From: Agelaius tricolor
Lineage: Eukaryota; Chordata; Aves; Passeriformes; Icteridae
Direction of reading: 5' to 3'
Length of the DNA: 64,000 bases
Assembly: GCA_023055355.1 (NCBI GenBank)
Contig: JALJCS010000001.1
Coordinates: forward strand, 101,355,381 to 101,419,380
The notes beneath the pieces were generated by a model. It worked only from the letters and a program-made list of their open reading frames with translations. It searched no databases and was not told the origin of the DNA. This document shows, in pieces, positions 48,601-61,317 of this stretch. Position 1 is the stretch's first letter. Each line of letters starts with the position of its first letter. The position numbers and the translations under genes were made by a program.

Positions 48601-49877
48601 CTATTGGCATAAACCTCCTCACAATATTAAACAATAAAAGGTAGTGACAGTAATCATCACATCAGTGGGAGCATTGCAGCCAGAAAGTCAAAATTCTGGT
48701 ATAAAACCTTTATAAGAAGAAATATTTCACAATACCCAGTGACAAATTTGATATGGCATTCCTACTCAAATAGAAAGTAAAATTGAAAAGCAGTGCCTTA
48801 TTAATGAAAGTGTCACATGCCTTACCTGAGCTATTCCACTGGGAGGGATCTTGTATGACTGCAGCTTTTGCTTCAGCAGCTCGGGATCGCTGTGGCGGAA
48901 TGGGCACCCTGACAGTAAAAAATAAGCAAGCTCACAAACAAGGCTGTTTACTCAGGAGTTAGCGCAGTAAGGCACTCAAGAGACCAGCTACGCTGTTCCT
49001 AATTGTCTAACAGCTTATTAACAGGAAATTAATTACCCATGTGTACAATTGCCTTTATTTTTTTCTTTAAATAATTACTTTACTGCAGAGTTATCAGGGC
49101 ACCACAGGCTCAAGAGTCACATAAAATATCCCACCATAAAGAGGCCACAATTCTTATTCACTGACAGGAAAAGAGTTTAAATTAGTTCCTTACTAACAAT
49201 GACAGTGTTGGTACATTTAATAGCTGTGGAAAAAACCCAAGAAAAGAAAAGTAATGAGGGTCAACTGGTCTTTAAAAGCATAGTCCGTTCTAAAAATATC
49301 ACCTTATAAGTAACTTAGAAAGTTCCACCATCTAAGTGGATTTTTTTTGTCCTAGAGTGAGTTTTGAGACACACCTGAATGAATGACTTAGGTATTAGCA
49401 TAACAACAGTGAAGCAAGTGCAGGTTTCCCATGTCTAATCATACAGTTGTAGGAGTTTTTAAAATACCCTAGCAAACTTCAGACTTCCTGTACGATTGAA
49501 TTCATATCTCAGAACACCTCTAATTGGTCATTTCTTAAAGTATCTGCACATTTAAAGTCTCCTTGAGCTGCATGACACAATGTTTGTAAAAACAGCAGTT
49601 ATCAAGTTTGATCTAAAGAGAATAGTTCAATACCATTATGGTCTGGGAATTGAATACACAATTTAAGAGACTACAGGAAGGAGTAACTTCTCTAGCCAAG
49701 AGATTCTGCTGTTTGTAAATGCTTGGGGTTTTTCCCCTTAAGGAACTCACCATGATAATCCCCTTGGCTTGGTGGATTGGACATGATAATCTTCATGCAG
49801 CTGTATGGGGTATAATCAGTCCTCTTTCCTTCTTTCCCATAGTTGTGGCGAATGCTGTAAGCATATCCTTTGTCAAA
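39423..49877 (-). CDS. PRIM2: PRIM2, DNA primase large subunit (p58), 3' four coding exons (partial gene)
   Basis: The exons 49877-49751, 48908-48826, 43162-43094 and 39650-39423 join in frame to give 168 residues plus a stop. This matches the last third of vertebrate PRIM2, which is about 509 residues in human. PRIM2 pairs with the catalytic subunit PRIM1 inside the DNA polymerase alpha-primase complex in the nucleus and helps start RNA primers at origins and on Okazaki fragments. Its C-terminal domain binds a 4Fe-4S cluster. Counting from the first visible residue, cysteines fall at 27, 44 and 84. The spacing C-X16-C-X39-C equals that of human Cys367, Cys384 and Cys424. The fourth ligand (human Cys287) must be in an exon outside the window. 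All visible introns are GT-AG and no frameshift or internal stop is seen, so this is a live gene. Identity comes from remembered family sequence, not a search. Confidence 0.97.
39651..43093 (-). other. PRIM2: PRIM2 last intron
   Basis: This 3443-base phase-0 intron has GT at 43093-43092 and AG at 39652-39651 on the minus strand. It holds AT-rich sequence, a 12-bp-arm inverted repeat at 42516-42554 and a short TG run near 41770. I see no second gene or full repeat element in it. Confidence 0.9.
42516..42554. repeat. Inverted repeat, 12-bp arms
   Basis: GTTATCTTAAAA at 42516-42527 and TTTTAAGATAAC at 42543-42554 flank 15 bases. It lies in the last PRIM2 intron, about 540 bases below the LVKGMHY exon. 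Confidence 0.9.
43094..43162 (-). CDS. PRIM2: PRIM2 coding exon, second from the end (last Fe-S cysteine)
   Basis: This 69-base exon encodes 23 residues, [20 protein letters not shown] then THD. The cysteine in ACQKYF corresponds to human Cys424, the last cluster ligand, 40 residues after the previous one. The acceptor has a pyrimidine-rich tract ending ...ctgccctgcag, and the donor is GTGAGT. Both ends are in phase 0, so skipping this exon would keep the frame but remove a cluster ligand. Confidence 0.97.
43163..48825 (-). other. PRIM2: PRIM2 intron between the GCPFRHSD and LVKGMHY exons
   Basis: This 5663-base phase-0 intron has a GTAAG donor and a CAG acceptor. The sequence is AT-rich, with several A or T runs and short (TA)n stretches near 44873-44887 and 47748-47760. 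I found no further exon or recognisable mobile element. Confidence 0.9.
48826..48908 (-). CDS. PRIM2: PRIM2 coding exon, third from the end (GCPFRHSD)
   Basis: This 83-base exon completes the split glycine and encodes [20 protein letters not shown] followed by PPSGIAQ. Its first cysteine corresponds to human Cys384, a 4Fe-4S ligand 17 residues after the ligand in the preceding exon. The acceptor is ...tttactgtcag and the donor is GTAAG. One carried base plus 83 gives exactly 28 codons, so it ends in phase 0. It is more GC-rich than the flanking intron, as expected for a constrained exon in AT-rich surroundings. Confidence 0.97.
48909..49750 (-). other. PRIM2: PRIM2 short intron
   Basis: This 842-base phase-1 intron has a GTGAGT donor and a TGTCAG acceptor. 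No repeat or other element is recognised in it. Confidence 0.9.
49751..49877 (-). CDS. PRIM2: PRIM2 coding exon, fourth from the end (Fe-S cysteines 1 and 2 region)
   Basis: This 127-base exon begins with [11 protein letters not shown] and runs through [17 protein letters not shown] to [10 protein letters not shown], then gives the first base of a split glycine codon. The acceptor reads ...tttttattcag before TTTGAC, and the donor is GTGAGT. The cysteine in YSCMKI (residue 27 of the exon) corresponds to human Cys367, a ligand of the 4Fe-4S cluster. The basic GKEGKR stretch lies in the part of the p58 C-terminal domain known to contact template and primer, although the residue-level role here is inferred. 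The exon starts in phase 0 and ends in phase 1. Confidence 0.97.
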
Positions 49878-52626
49878 CTGAATAAAAACAGAAGAATAAA
49901 TTCTTATATATTGGGTCAGGAATTCTACCTTCTCTGCAAATAGAAATATTGAATAACAAAATAATTTTTCCAAACATACTCAAACTGAAGAAAATAAAAA
50001 CCTAGTTGCTTGCTGCAAGCTTTGAGTTTTACATTACACAAACTCACATTTGTACATAAATGTGCTTTACAGACACAACTCAAGAGAAGTGTGTAACTTC
50101 ATTGATTTAAGGCCTTTTCAGCTGATTCTGTAATGGCTTTAAAGATAAGATGATAAAAGGATCAAAATTTTGGACCCCACAGTATTAGTAAATGGAGACA
50201 ACATGGTAATTTAAAACATTTCACAAATGTCCATCAATTGATTGCCTGATCAGGGAAAAAAAACAAATAGAAATTCAGATTTCTTTACTCAGGTTCATGT
50301 TCTTGTTCTCCCAAAGTATAATGTTGCACTAGACTTTGCTTTAGCACTGAAGTTCAATTCTTCAGATTCTAAAATGAAGTATACTTTGCTTGTATAAAAA
50401 AGATTTTCTCTTATGTCTGCCAATAGACTACCAACTCCTCCAAAAAAATGAAATCTCCTAAAGTATACAGATGCAATCTAACATTTATCTTTACAGCTGA
50501 GCACAAAGCTATCAATATATCATTTTAGATAAGTCCTGTGGAAACCATTCAATTACATGAGCTCGTGTCATTTTTTACGTGGTAATAGGGACATAAAATC
50601 TGTAGAGGAATTAGATTACTTAATATACAGATTCCATTTAATTGCATTAGCTACTGTAAGACATAAAGGAATGTTTGTTCAAATAACATACTTCAAGTTC
50701 TAAAAACCACAAATATGATAAAATAATGAAGCATCATATTCACAATTACATCTCTTCAGTCTCTCTTTGCCTCAAAAAAGAACTATGACAATACATAAAA
50801 GGAACAACTCTGCTTTTGCTCAATTCAAAATTATAGCATTAAACTCAAATTCTCCATCTAAATATAGACAATACCTATAAGAATTTAAGTTTTCTTCTCA
50901 AAAACCATTTTAAATTAATTTTTTACTCTAACTCCAGTATTTTACTGATAGAAGACAGTGTAATATACTGAGAAAAATCATTCAAACATACCACTGCTAA
51001 CACTACTACTGCAAGGATATTCTCATCTCTACTGATAAAAGTAGATCCCTATTTGGCCTGTGGATGTCCAAAGAGTACTTCAGAATATTCATATACCTAT
51101 GAAATCTCTTGACTGGCCTAAAGATGACAAAACCAAAATAGAAACATAAATGTATTTTTTTCATGTAAAACACTCCAATGATTTTGAAAATATAGTTACT
51201 TAAAACTCTATAACATAATATGCAAATATACATAAAAAGGTGTATAAAAATATACACAAATTTTGAGAATAAAATCCTAAATTGCACCCGACTCAAAGAG
51301 TAAAAAAGAAACTTTTCCATCAAGATGCTGCTCATAATCAAGTCAATACAAGAAGACTAAAATTCAGCACTCATCCCTAATAAGGCTTAAGACATCCAAA
51401 GCTCTGAACAAATATTGACTAATTAATCTATACTGTGCATTTGACAAAGTGACTTTACTTCAAAAGACTTTTTAAAAAGCAGGAAGGGGAAGAAAAGAGA
51501 GAAAATAGCATTTTGTTTTCCAGCATAGCCAGAGGCAGGATCAAGCAGGTGGGAATACTCCTTCCTATCTAGTGAACCTTTTTGCTCAGGAGATAAAAGA
51601 ACTGGATGGTTTAATAGCAAATGAACACCACTTTTTCCAGCAACAGAGTCGGGCTCACCAACTCATCATTAGAAAGAATTCCCTGGGTGTGTGCTCTCAC
51701 TTGGAAGGGCCAGGGAACAGCTCCCCACCCCTTCACAGGACACCAGCAGGGGCTGGCCAAGTCCTGCTGCTGCTCCTGTTGGAGCTGCAAATGCTCTGCT
51801 TACTTCTGTAAAACAGCAAAGACCAAATACAAAGATGTCTGCATTTTGATTTCCAATCTCTGCATGAACATGTTGAAGTGAAGATGGAATCTGTGATCCT
51901 GTAGCCACCTGTTCTTCTACCCAGAAGCTCTGGAATATTTCCTCCTTTACAAAAGATGAATTAAAGCACATTTCATCTTCTTAAAAAAGGATATTTGAGC
52001 AAGCAATTAAGTTAGACTAAATTTTTTTTCCCAAGGGTAAAGCTTGGGAAATGAATGCTTCAGGATGTACTGCTTAGTTTCCTAGAAAATTAACACCCCT
52101 CTTTAACAGCTCTGTATACTAAAATCTTGAGCTGTACTTTTCACATCACTTGCCTTAATGCCCACAGAAATTACTTTTAGTACCTAACTCATTACTTTAT
52201 GCTGAGAAGCAGCTCTTGCTGTAAATAGAAACAACAGCTACATAATAACACAACACAGCCTTGGGACAGGTTGGATATTTTCTTGCTGCTTTATTGTAAC
52301 CCAGTTTGGTTCTCTCTTTTTGCAGTGGCAGATGGCAGGGAACAACACAGCTATGCGGTGCAAGTTGGCACATGTGCAGTTGCACACATCACTGAGAGCT
52401 CTCTCATCCCTGTGATTCAGCTTTTCTTATCATTGATCAAGGAAGCAGGATTTTAGCAGGGCCATCTGACAGGCTGTGTGGTCATTCTCAGTGGGAAGAA
52501 GCCATGAGTTGGGGCACTTCATTACAGAAAACTATCCTGCAGAACAGCCTTCTTGTACACTGGGGAGTGAACTCCATGGCCAGCCTCATTCTTTCCTAAT
52601 ACCATTACTCTAGAATGTGCATAAAG

Positions 52627-52659
<33 letters not shown>
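52627..52659 (+). repeat. Poly(A) tract, A33
   Basis: Thirty-three uninterrupted A directly after ...GAATGTGCATAAAG. It is by far the longest homopolymer in the window. The upstream 350 bases show no protein match that I recognise. Confidence 0.97.
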
Positions 52660-52660
<1 letters not shown>

Positions 52661-54506
52661 ACAAGGAGCAACCTGTTTTGCTAGAAAAAGCACCGAGGCA
52701 AAATTAGACATGTTTGAAATCTGCAAAAACAAGAAGGCAGAGGGATCTGCTCCTTCCTATTTATTCTAAGGCTCCAAATTGAAGTGGTTCAGTCAAAGTT
52801 CCTTGAACAAAACAAATTATAGACAGCTCATATCATGCAGGTAGATGCTTGCAGGATCATTCTAATTTCTTAGTTTTAAACTATTTTAGAGAAACAGCTT
52901 AAAAACCCACAAAACTACTATTACCATCCATTCTAACTGCAATCTATTAAAAGAGCATTATGGTAATAACCTGTAAAAGGTCAGACTCAAATTAAGTGAT
53001 TTGAAAAATCACCAAATATTTTTGTAAGAACTTTTGAGGGTCTTATTGAACCCTGATATGAACTTTCTCAACAGTAATGATGCTGCAGGAGCAAGTGCGT
53101 TTCCCTTGTACTCTGTGTGACAGTTTCCACAAAACAAAAAATTATTCACAGAAAAGCTGGGTATGTTCTACACATTCCACCACAGTTGTGCTAAATATCG
53201 ACAGAAATTGCCAAAGTTACTATGAAACAGTAATACTGAAGCAACATCATTACACTATTGAGATGACCTACTGCTGGTCACACTTGAAAGCAAGGATTCT
53301 CTCCAACTTTCTTAAGTGTATGGCCCACATCAGGACTATCTCACTTACTTTGCCTCTATTTAGCTCTCTGAGCTTTCTAAAATCTGCAGCACATTTATAA
53401 TTTATGTGTGAGGTGAACGGGCCATGGCTTTGGCAAGGGAGAAAGATATCAAGAAATGTATCTTGTTTAAGCAATGAACTGATTCACACTGAGGCCAAGA
53501 AGCTGAAGCAAAGGCAGCCCCACCAAAAACTGTGACTTGGATCTTGGAATGTGCAAGTCTAGGCATTAGCAGCAGGGTGACTTTTTGTTTTAAAAAAACC
53601 TGCAAGTCAGCTTCCTAAACTTTAACTTGATCACTAAAGATACAGTTTTTTAGGGACCTCTCTTTCCTTTAGGCATGGCTGCAGGATGCAGGTGATGTCA
53701 CTTCAGAGCAGACAAGTGGGTGGGTATTTCTGAGGTTTTATGCACCAGTGTCTGCTGTAATGAACTGACATGTCCATTGTATTGTACTGAATGTGCTAAT
53801 GCTGATACTGGGTATCCTGGTGACACTGAGGCTTTCTTAGACAACTTCTCCCCATGAGAAACAAAACTCTGGGTAATGGTAAGTGGGACAAAACCAGGAG
53901 TCCAAAGCCAGAACCAAAGAGGCTTAGGAGACAGTTCACTTGGTATAGGTAAGTGTACCATAGCAAGGAACTTATCTTTTGCTTTTATGTGGTACATTCA
54001 CATCAGTATCTGGGTAATGCAGATTAATTTGTCTAATAAATATTAGTTAAGACACATGTACTGTACTAGATAGCCTTCACTAGAAGATATAAAGTTATAA
54101 ATTATAGTAGAAATAAAAAGGGATAAAATAGATACAGACATCTAAAAGCTATAAATTTGCAACTGGTATAGCCTAATACCAGATTCCCACATTTGAGACA
54201 GGAAGTTCCACATAGGAAAAGCTTTTTTCAACAAGTTCTGATCACATAAACACACAAAGAATCTTTAGATATGGAATGAGGATGGACCTCAAAAGGACCA
54301 TTTGGCAGGTGTATGCTCTTCCTTGAAGGAAAGTTTTCAACAGACAGAGCAGGAAAGCAGAGGTCATGTCTGCCCCATAATTATCAGTTTGATATAACAG
54401 AATACACTTTCAAAGCTACCAGAAATGACATTCCCCAGTCACTGAACAATGGGCATCATGTAGCACTGACAGCGACCTTCCTTTTATCACTTGCCATATT
54501 TGCAGA

Positions 54507-54563
54507 TTAGTATCTATATATTAGTATCCATATATATTATATATATATATTAGTATCTATATA
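54507..54563 (+). repeat. Short tandem repeat of a 14-base unit
   Basis: Three copies of TTAGTATCTATATA lie at 54507-54520, 54521-54534 (one T to C change) and 54550-54563, with a TA-rich spacer before the last. Confidence 0.9.
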
Positions 54564-55757
54564 ACTAGGTGTCTCATTAAATTTGTTATCAAATCTGATA
54601 TACAGCATGCATATTAGGATGGAAAATAATTTGCTGAAAGGTCTTGCAAGCCCTGTATGCTCAGGTTCACACTTCCACAAAATTTTCATGTTTCATATTC
54701 CTGTAAGATTTAATGCACCTATTCCTTACAGTACTGGGAAATTTATTTATTTAAAGTCTATTAACTAAGCAAAATGGTGCACTAACTTTTTCTAGCTTCT
54801 TGACTGACCACCTGATTAGTTCCAAGTCTGCAAAATTCAAGGAAGTAATGGCTTAACATCTTTTTTTTTAAACAGTCACTGGGTAATTTCCTGTCAAAAA
54901 TTGTTGAGCCTCTGTAGATAACAGCTTCAGATTCATAAATTTATCACACACAGTCATATATCAGCTGAAATAATTGGTTTTCTTTTTCATTCATTTCCCA
55001 GGCAGTCATTCAAATCATTACTGTTGACAATGCTTAGTTGGCATATCTTTATCCAAGCAACTTTTTTTAAGCTCATTCTTAAAATAACCTCAACTTAAGA
55101 TTATCTTTTTGCAAGCACAGTTGTATTTAGGAGCACAAATAAATGCTTCTCTATCTGCCAACAACATAAATTTGTCCTCAATTACCACCCTGTAGCCCAA
55201 TTTCTACCTCAAAGGTACAGATCAGAGACATCACCTAAAACTGAGCTGGAAAATGATTACATTGTGTAGCAGTCAGCACAGACCAATCCACAGCAGTATA
55301 AAAAACCTTTTCCCCTCATGAGGCAAGAACCACTTAGCACTGGAGATGGTTTTATCTACTATAAGAAATCAGAAATTTTTTATATCAGTCAAACACCTTG
55401 TATACTAACTACCCATATGAGCACAAAGTGTGGGGCTGATGAACTAACTAAAATCTGATACCACAGGATTTTAATTTCAGCAGTCTAAGCTTGCCTTCAT
55501 ATAATTTAGCTAAATACACAATTTATGTACACAATTTTTTCACACATTTACATGCACCAAGACTATGAAATGGAAAACATAAACCACAGCAGGCTGTCTT
55601 CTGCCTCAGGACACTGCATCAAATTATGAGCACAGCACATCTTAAAGCCTTCTCTATAACAATTTAATTTTTCTTAGGCACATGCTTGGTCACCTACAAA
55701 AGAGTTTATTAGCTACTTCAAAACATTGCAATATTTCTTTCTGTATCTAAATTATTC

Positions 55758-56150
55758 TGATGGTTTCAGTTGGGATAAAGTTAATTTTCTTTCCAGTAGC
55801 TGGTACAGTGCTATGTTCTGGATTTAGTATGAGAATGATGCTGTTAACACAGTGATGTTTTGGTTGTTTATAGTTAGTGCTTACTCTGAGACAAGGACTC
55901 CTCAGTTTGCCATGCTCTGCCAGTGAGGAGGTGCACGAGACCTGAAGTTAGCTAAGGGATGTTCCAGCCCACAGAAATCATGCTCAGTACACGAACTGCT
56001 CTAAGCTGTGTGGTGCTGCTGGTCACTGCTTAAGGACTGGGGGGGCATTGCTCAGCACATGGTGAGCACATTTACTGTGTATCACTTGTGCTTTGTTGGG
56101 GGGGTGGGGATAGAGGGAGGGGTTCCTCTCTCTATTTTTATTAACTAAGA
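55758..56150 (+). mobile_element. Degraded avian ERVL-type LTR fragment
   Basis: This is the same LTR family as at 37630-38162, in plus orientation. It opens TGATGGTTTCAGTTGGGATA and continues with TTTTCTTTCCAGTAGCTGGT, then GGATTTAGTATGAGAATGATG, then ACAGTGATGTTTTGGTTGTT, and GACAAGGACTCCTCAGTTTG. Next come CATGCTCTGCCAGTGAGGAG and GTGCACGAGA, then GTATCACTTGTGCTTTGTTG. The 3' part is lost or replaced by a G-rich run at about 56096-56123. It lies inside the PRIM2 upstream intron, antisense to the gene. Confidence 0.85.
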
Positions 56151-59100
56151 AAGTTCAACAGAAGTAGAATAGTAACTAACTGCATCTGCAGAAATAAGAT
56201 TCCACTCCAAACATCTGAATCCAGACATCTCTCATTATCATCAATGGTGGTCAATGCAATCAGAGGAGTCTGGGGAGCAATTCCATTTGCTCTGGAGGCT
56301 CATTAAATAAATCATTCTCTAGACACTATTGACTGTATAGGCTAGATTTCAATTGGTCATAATGGCAGTTTATAATCCAAGTGTACAGAGAATGTATACT
56401 TAGGAGAAAAGAAATTTAGTATGTCTGTATCAAAACTGAGAGAAATCCATGCTTACATGTATTCCACAGCACTATATGTGTGTTACAGATTTACAGAGAA
56501 GAGTGATGAAGACTGGCCATGGACCCAAAGTCCAAAAACTTATTTCCTACGGCTAGTTCAAGCCCTATCAATTCCCTAAACAAGAATGTTCTCATATGAT
56601 GTTCTACAATTTTATTTGAATTTTACCCTAATCCTCAGACTTTCAAACATGGCAGCATCACTCAAAGAGATTCAGTGACTGAAAAACTGAAAATAATCCC
56701 TTCAACCAAAGTGACACAGTTATCAAAATTTGATACAACAGTGACAAAAACCCCTGGCTTTTACTGAGACATGGTTAAACCTTTTGGATCAGTGACAGAA
56801 CAAAAGGATATTAAGTCCCTATCACATGTTTCAAGATGTCAGCAAATCCTCAATATAAGTGCAAATTTTAAAAAATTGATTTATTTTCTAGATTAATTGA
56901 TGATTGGGAAAAAAAAACCAAATAATTCTTAAAATAAAATTACAAAGAGACTGAGTAATGAATAAATTTCCTCAGGCTTGTAAGTATGCTCCTTATGTCT
57001 ACTCTAGAAACATATACACTTAGCTTTTTTGAGAGAGTCATAAAAGAATGACAAAAGCAAGGCAATGAAACACAAAACAGTACATGGATAGTTGATGTTT
57101 ATTAACCCTCTTGAACATAGAGTAAACCAGATATTGGTGCTCTCCTAACAGCACAGTTTGGCTCAAGATCACTGGCATTCTCTCTCTAAAACCTCTGCTG
57201 TAAAACCAGATTTTTTTATTCATTAACAAGACAATAAAAGACAAAATCACATTTTAAGATAATGATCAAACAGAAGTGCAGAAAACCAGGTATCAGCCCT
57301 TGCTGTCATAATAAAGAGAACTGCTTACATACAAAGAGCATTTGATATTTTATCTTATGCAAAGTGCACTATAATCAAGACATATTTCAACTCTAGACCG
57401 CAATTACAAGAGCCTTTCTGCTCTCAACAAAAGAAAGCTTGTTTCAAAAATACACAAGACTATTTTCCTATCCTTTTAGTTTTTTTCTGACTAAAAGATT
57501 ACTTGACTGCAGAGAAAATGGGAACAGAAGAATAAAGAAGTTCCACTACCAGACTGCTCTGAACTGTTTCAGAAGAAGTAATACACATCTCATTTTCAGT
57601 GCCTGCTGTAAACTTCTAAAAACAGGGAAATAACTGTGGTAACAAAGTACAAGAAGAAGCCCAACTATTGTAATTGATTTTTTTTTTAAAAAGTTTGTCA
57701 GAATTCACTATTATTGCCCCAGTTCTCTTGATCCAAATTCAAAACCATTAAGTACATGGAAAAAAAAAAAAAAAACTAAATAAATTGGAATTTAAACTGC
57801 AACATTTGCCATAAAGACCACGTTTCCACTCCTACATGTATAGCAGGTGACCAAAAGAAAAACAGGGAAACAGAAAACAAATGAACAAACAAAAAAAAAA
57901 ACCAAAACCCCAAAAACTCCACAAAAAACCCCATATTGAAGGACATTTTGTTTTTCTTCTTTGTAAGTGGACTTAAGAGGGAATGCAAGGAGATGTAAAA
58001 GCCTACCCTATGGAATTGAGTTTCACAAGTAAAAAGCATTGTACATTTCATACAAAATTAGAATCCAACCTTCTTTCAAGAAGTAGTAACACTTTGTAGC
58101 AACACTAGTAGCAACAATAATGTTTAAATACTTGAGCCCTATCATCATTTCCCTTTCCTAAATCTTAATATATTAAATTTCCAAAACATAAATGGCACGC
58201 AGAACAAATAATGTATGAAGAGCTGTTCTGTCTTTATTCATGAGATCCAAGAGATTTCAAAGACATGAGGTAGAATGTTAAATCAATTCTGAAAGCAGAA
58301 GTACATTTTTATTTACATTGTGCCTATTGTGATATATCAGCAGAGTGCACATTTGATACAATATGCTGCTTTTCTGGAATGATTGAATATGAAACACAGC
58401 CATGATTTATTGGCTGAGTATAGACTGAATATGACAGCTATATGATGTTACAGCAATTACATGGACATTATCAAAAAAAGTATTCAGAATCCTGGGTTTT
58501 GTTTTTGTAAACAGTTTATACAATTCCAGGATATCTGAATTTTTGATAAAATTATTTTAAAGCATTGTTTCAACTAAGAGTATCAAGATTTAAAAAAATT
58601 CTATCAAAACTTTTCTGTTCAAAAAGCACAGGAACAAAACTGGAAGACACCTGCTGTGTCATTCAGCTTGTCCTGGCAGGTAGATGTGGATGAAAAGATT
58701 TGCATCTCAAAAACCACTAACCCCTGTCTAGAACTTGGGGTAAATAGCCAAAGAGCTTAAATACATTACCAGTGGTGTGTGCAGCAATGTGCAGCAGGCA
58801 TTTTTCAGGAGATGGTTACAGCTGTATGGTTCAGAAGGTATTCAAAAGAGTCTGCTAAAAGCTCTATATTTAGTGACACTCAGATACTTCACTATCCCTA
58901 AACTTAGAAATTTATCAGCCACATAGGCAAATCCATCTATTACTTTTCTTAAAATGTCATGGAATGACTTTCTTGCTGCTGCTGCAAAGGCCAATAAAAC
59001 AGAAACCTCTTCTGACAAGTACAGTCCATCTACGCTGAAGATGAAGTGCAAGGACTGACAAGTGATTCTAAACTACAAAAGGAATCTTAGAAAATTAAAG

Positions 59101-61059
59101 GTCTTGCTTCACCATTCATTTTTATACATGCAGTTCTAACAAGACACTACATCAAGCAATATCTACAGCAATGTGTGTTGCTGAGAATAAAATAAGTCAT
59201 AAGAGAGCAGATTCTGATCTAAATTAGTTTTAGTACAGGAAAGATAATTATTGCTTTCACTCTCTTCACTGCCAGAACCTTATCACCAACCAGCTCATAC
59301 ATTAGATTATTAAATGCAGATTTCTGTGTCTAATATGTAACAACAAAAAGTGATCCTCTTTCTTTTTATGGTAGCTAGCACAGTTAAACATCACTAAAAC
59401 TATGCCAGCACTGTTAATGCCCTGGAAGAGAGATTATAGCTAGAGCTCTTCTCTACCCCTAAGACATGCCACAGGCTAAAAGACTTCCCAAAATCTTCCC
59501 TTTTAACATAATTTAGAAGATAATTTTTAACAGGTTAAAAAAATACTGAACAAATTAAAGCACTTTAAAGTGCATAATCATAGCCAAATGTCAGCATAAC
59601 TTCGGCATTACAACAAAGACTGCAGAATTTCAGTTTCAACTAGAATAATTGGGAAAATTGAAAAGGGGACTGAGTTTGATGTGAAAGAGTACACATTTTT
59701 AGTATCATTTACTACTGTGTTTCCTCAAATATTTATGTGCACACTATAGCCTTCATGTATATTACAGTCTAATACTCTTCAATGTTTTCGAGCACCTCAT
59801 CTTCAGTTGGGATTCATTGGAATAACACCAACGAAACAAAAATATGGTGAAAAATAATGGGTCTATACCAGATCCATTTCATTTAAGAAATACTACTTTA
59901 AGACTTTTAATCTGTTATGCAAACTCTAGTGGTTTTTTAAGTAGAAGTTTCTATAACAAAAATACTCTCTTAAGAAAAACAGTTACAAAATGAAACAGAT
60001 TTTTGTCCATATTCCTGAACTTCGATAGGCTGTAAGACATTGATATGCTGGTTTTTAGCTTCAAAAAGGAAACTTTCAGAGGAAAATACAGAGATATGAT
60101 TGAGTTTAATCTGCATCTACATTAGCTACAGGGCATAATTAAAACATAATTATGTCCCAAAGACATTTCTTCCTTAGCATCCTTAACTTCACTGATAAAC
60201 CTGTAAGCACCCTGGATTTAAAAGGTCAGGCAATGCTGTTTAAAATAAATTCTTACAAGCAAAAGGTAAAAAAGGGTTTGCTTTGTTTTTATTCCTTCTA
60301 GTGCTCAGAACTTCCAGTGTGTCAGTCAAAATACAAATTATATGCAAACTGAAAGAAAACAGTATCAAGTGAAGCTACAGATTATTCCCCTGCCAAAAGG
60401 AACTGGTGCAGCATCTACCCTTGAAGGGGTGTGCATGTGTATTTATGTATTTATCTTTACGTAAAGTTGTAAGTTAACAGTACCTTTACAGTGTTGATTA
60501 TATATATAGCATATGGGCAGAAATGGTGAAAAAAGAAATTACTTTCATCTTATTTTCCTGAAATAAGTGGAACATGTACTCTTATATTCACATCTAATTT
60601 TTCATCATCTGACTTATGTGTCAACTGAAATTGTGCTGTGCTATGTTTACTTGTCTAATTTGGAACCAAAAGTAAAACAAACTATAAGAGAAAGCCACAG
60701 AACAAGTCTGTATTATTTTGTTTAGTAAAGAGGTTAGAGCAGCAATACCTACAAACATATTTGTGTGAGAACTGTGAACAATGTAGATGTTACTGGTAAA
60801 TCTCTTTGCAGCAAAGTCAGAATTTTTTATCCATCAGGAAAGGAGAAATGGTTATCAACTGCTTTGTAAAACTTGTACTATTAATCACATCAGGCAGCAA
60901 CATCTCCAAATGCAACACGGCATGTTATTTTAATGACAGCAATTCCATACCATTATTTATATCTAAGTGCTAATAAAAATCATTATCTGATGCAAACAAC
61001 TTTAAACAATTTTGATTTGATCTCACGATGCTTAATTAAACAGGAAAAAACCAGCTATC

Positions 61060-61122
61060 TCTAGCTCTGATTAGATGAGCTAATTTTCTGCAGTCTTTCC
61101 AGAATCACTGTGTGATTCTGTG
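61060..61122 (+). mobile_element. Possible short CR1 3' tail
   Basis: The plus strand reads CTCTGATTAGATGAGC, then GCAGTCTTTCCAGAATCACT, then GTGTGATTCTGTGAC. This resembles the sense 3' end of CR1, which closes with a GATTCTGTGA or ATTCTATGA motif. Only about 60 bases are involved, so chance similarity is possible. Confidence 0.4.
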
Positions 61123-61317
61123 ACACACAAGACTAAACACAAGTAACACTGACAACCCTATCAGGGACTTCCCTCTAGCCACAGTTATATCTTTACAGGC
61201 ATTGCTAATCATCTCTACTTCTGATACTGCAAGGAAGGAACCTTGTCCCAGTTCCTTCCTATGATCTAGCAGAATTTAACAGGACTCTGCAAGAACTTAT
61301 TGAAGTATGATCACAAA

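Noticed and set aside
58842..59051. Minus-strand 69-codon frame containing IDGFAYVADKF, which recalls the DGFAYV motif in an earlier part of PRIM2.
   Set aside because: The similarity stops after about six residues. The expected following residues (PLKDIV) are absent, and this part of PRIM2 should lie much further upstream in exon order. Judged chance.
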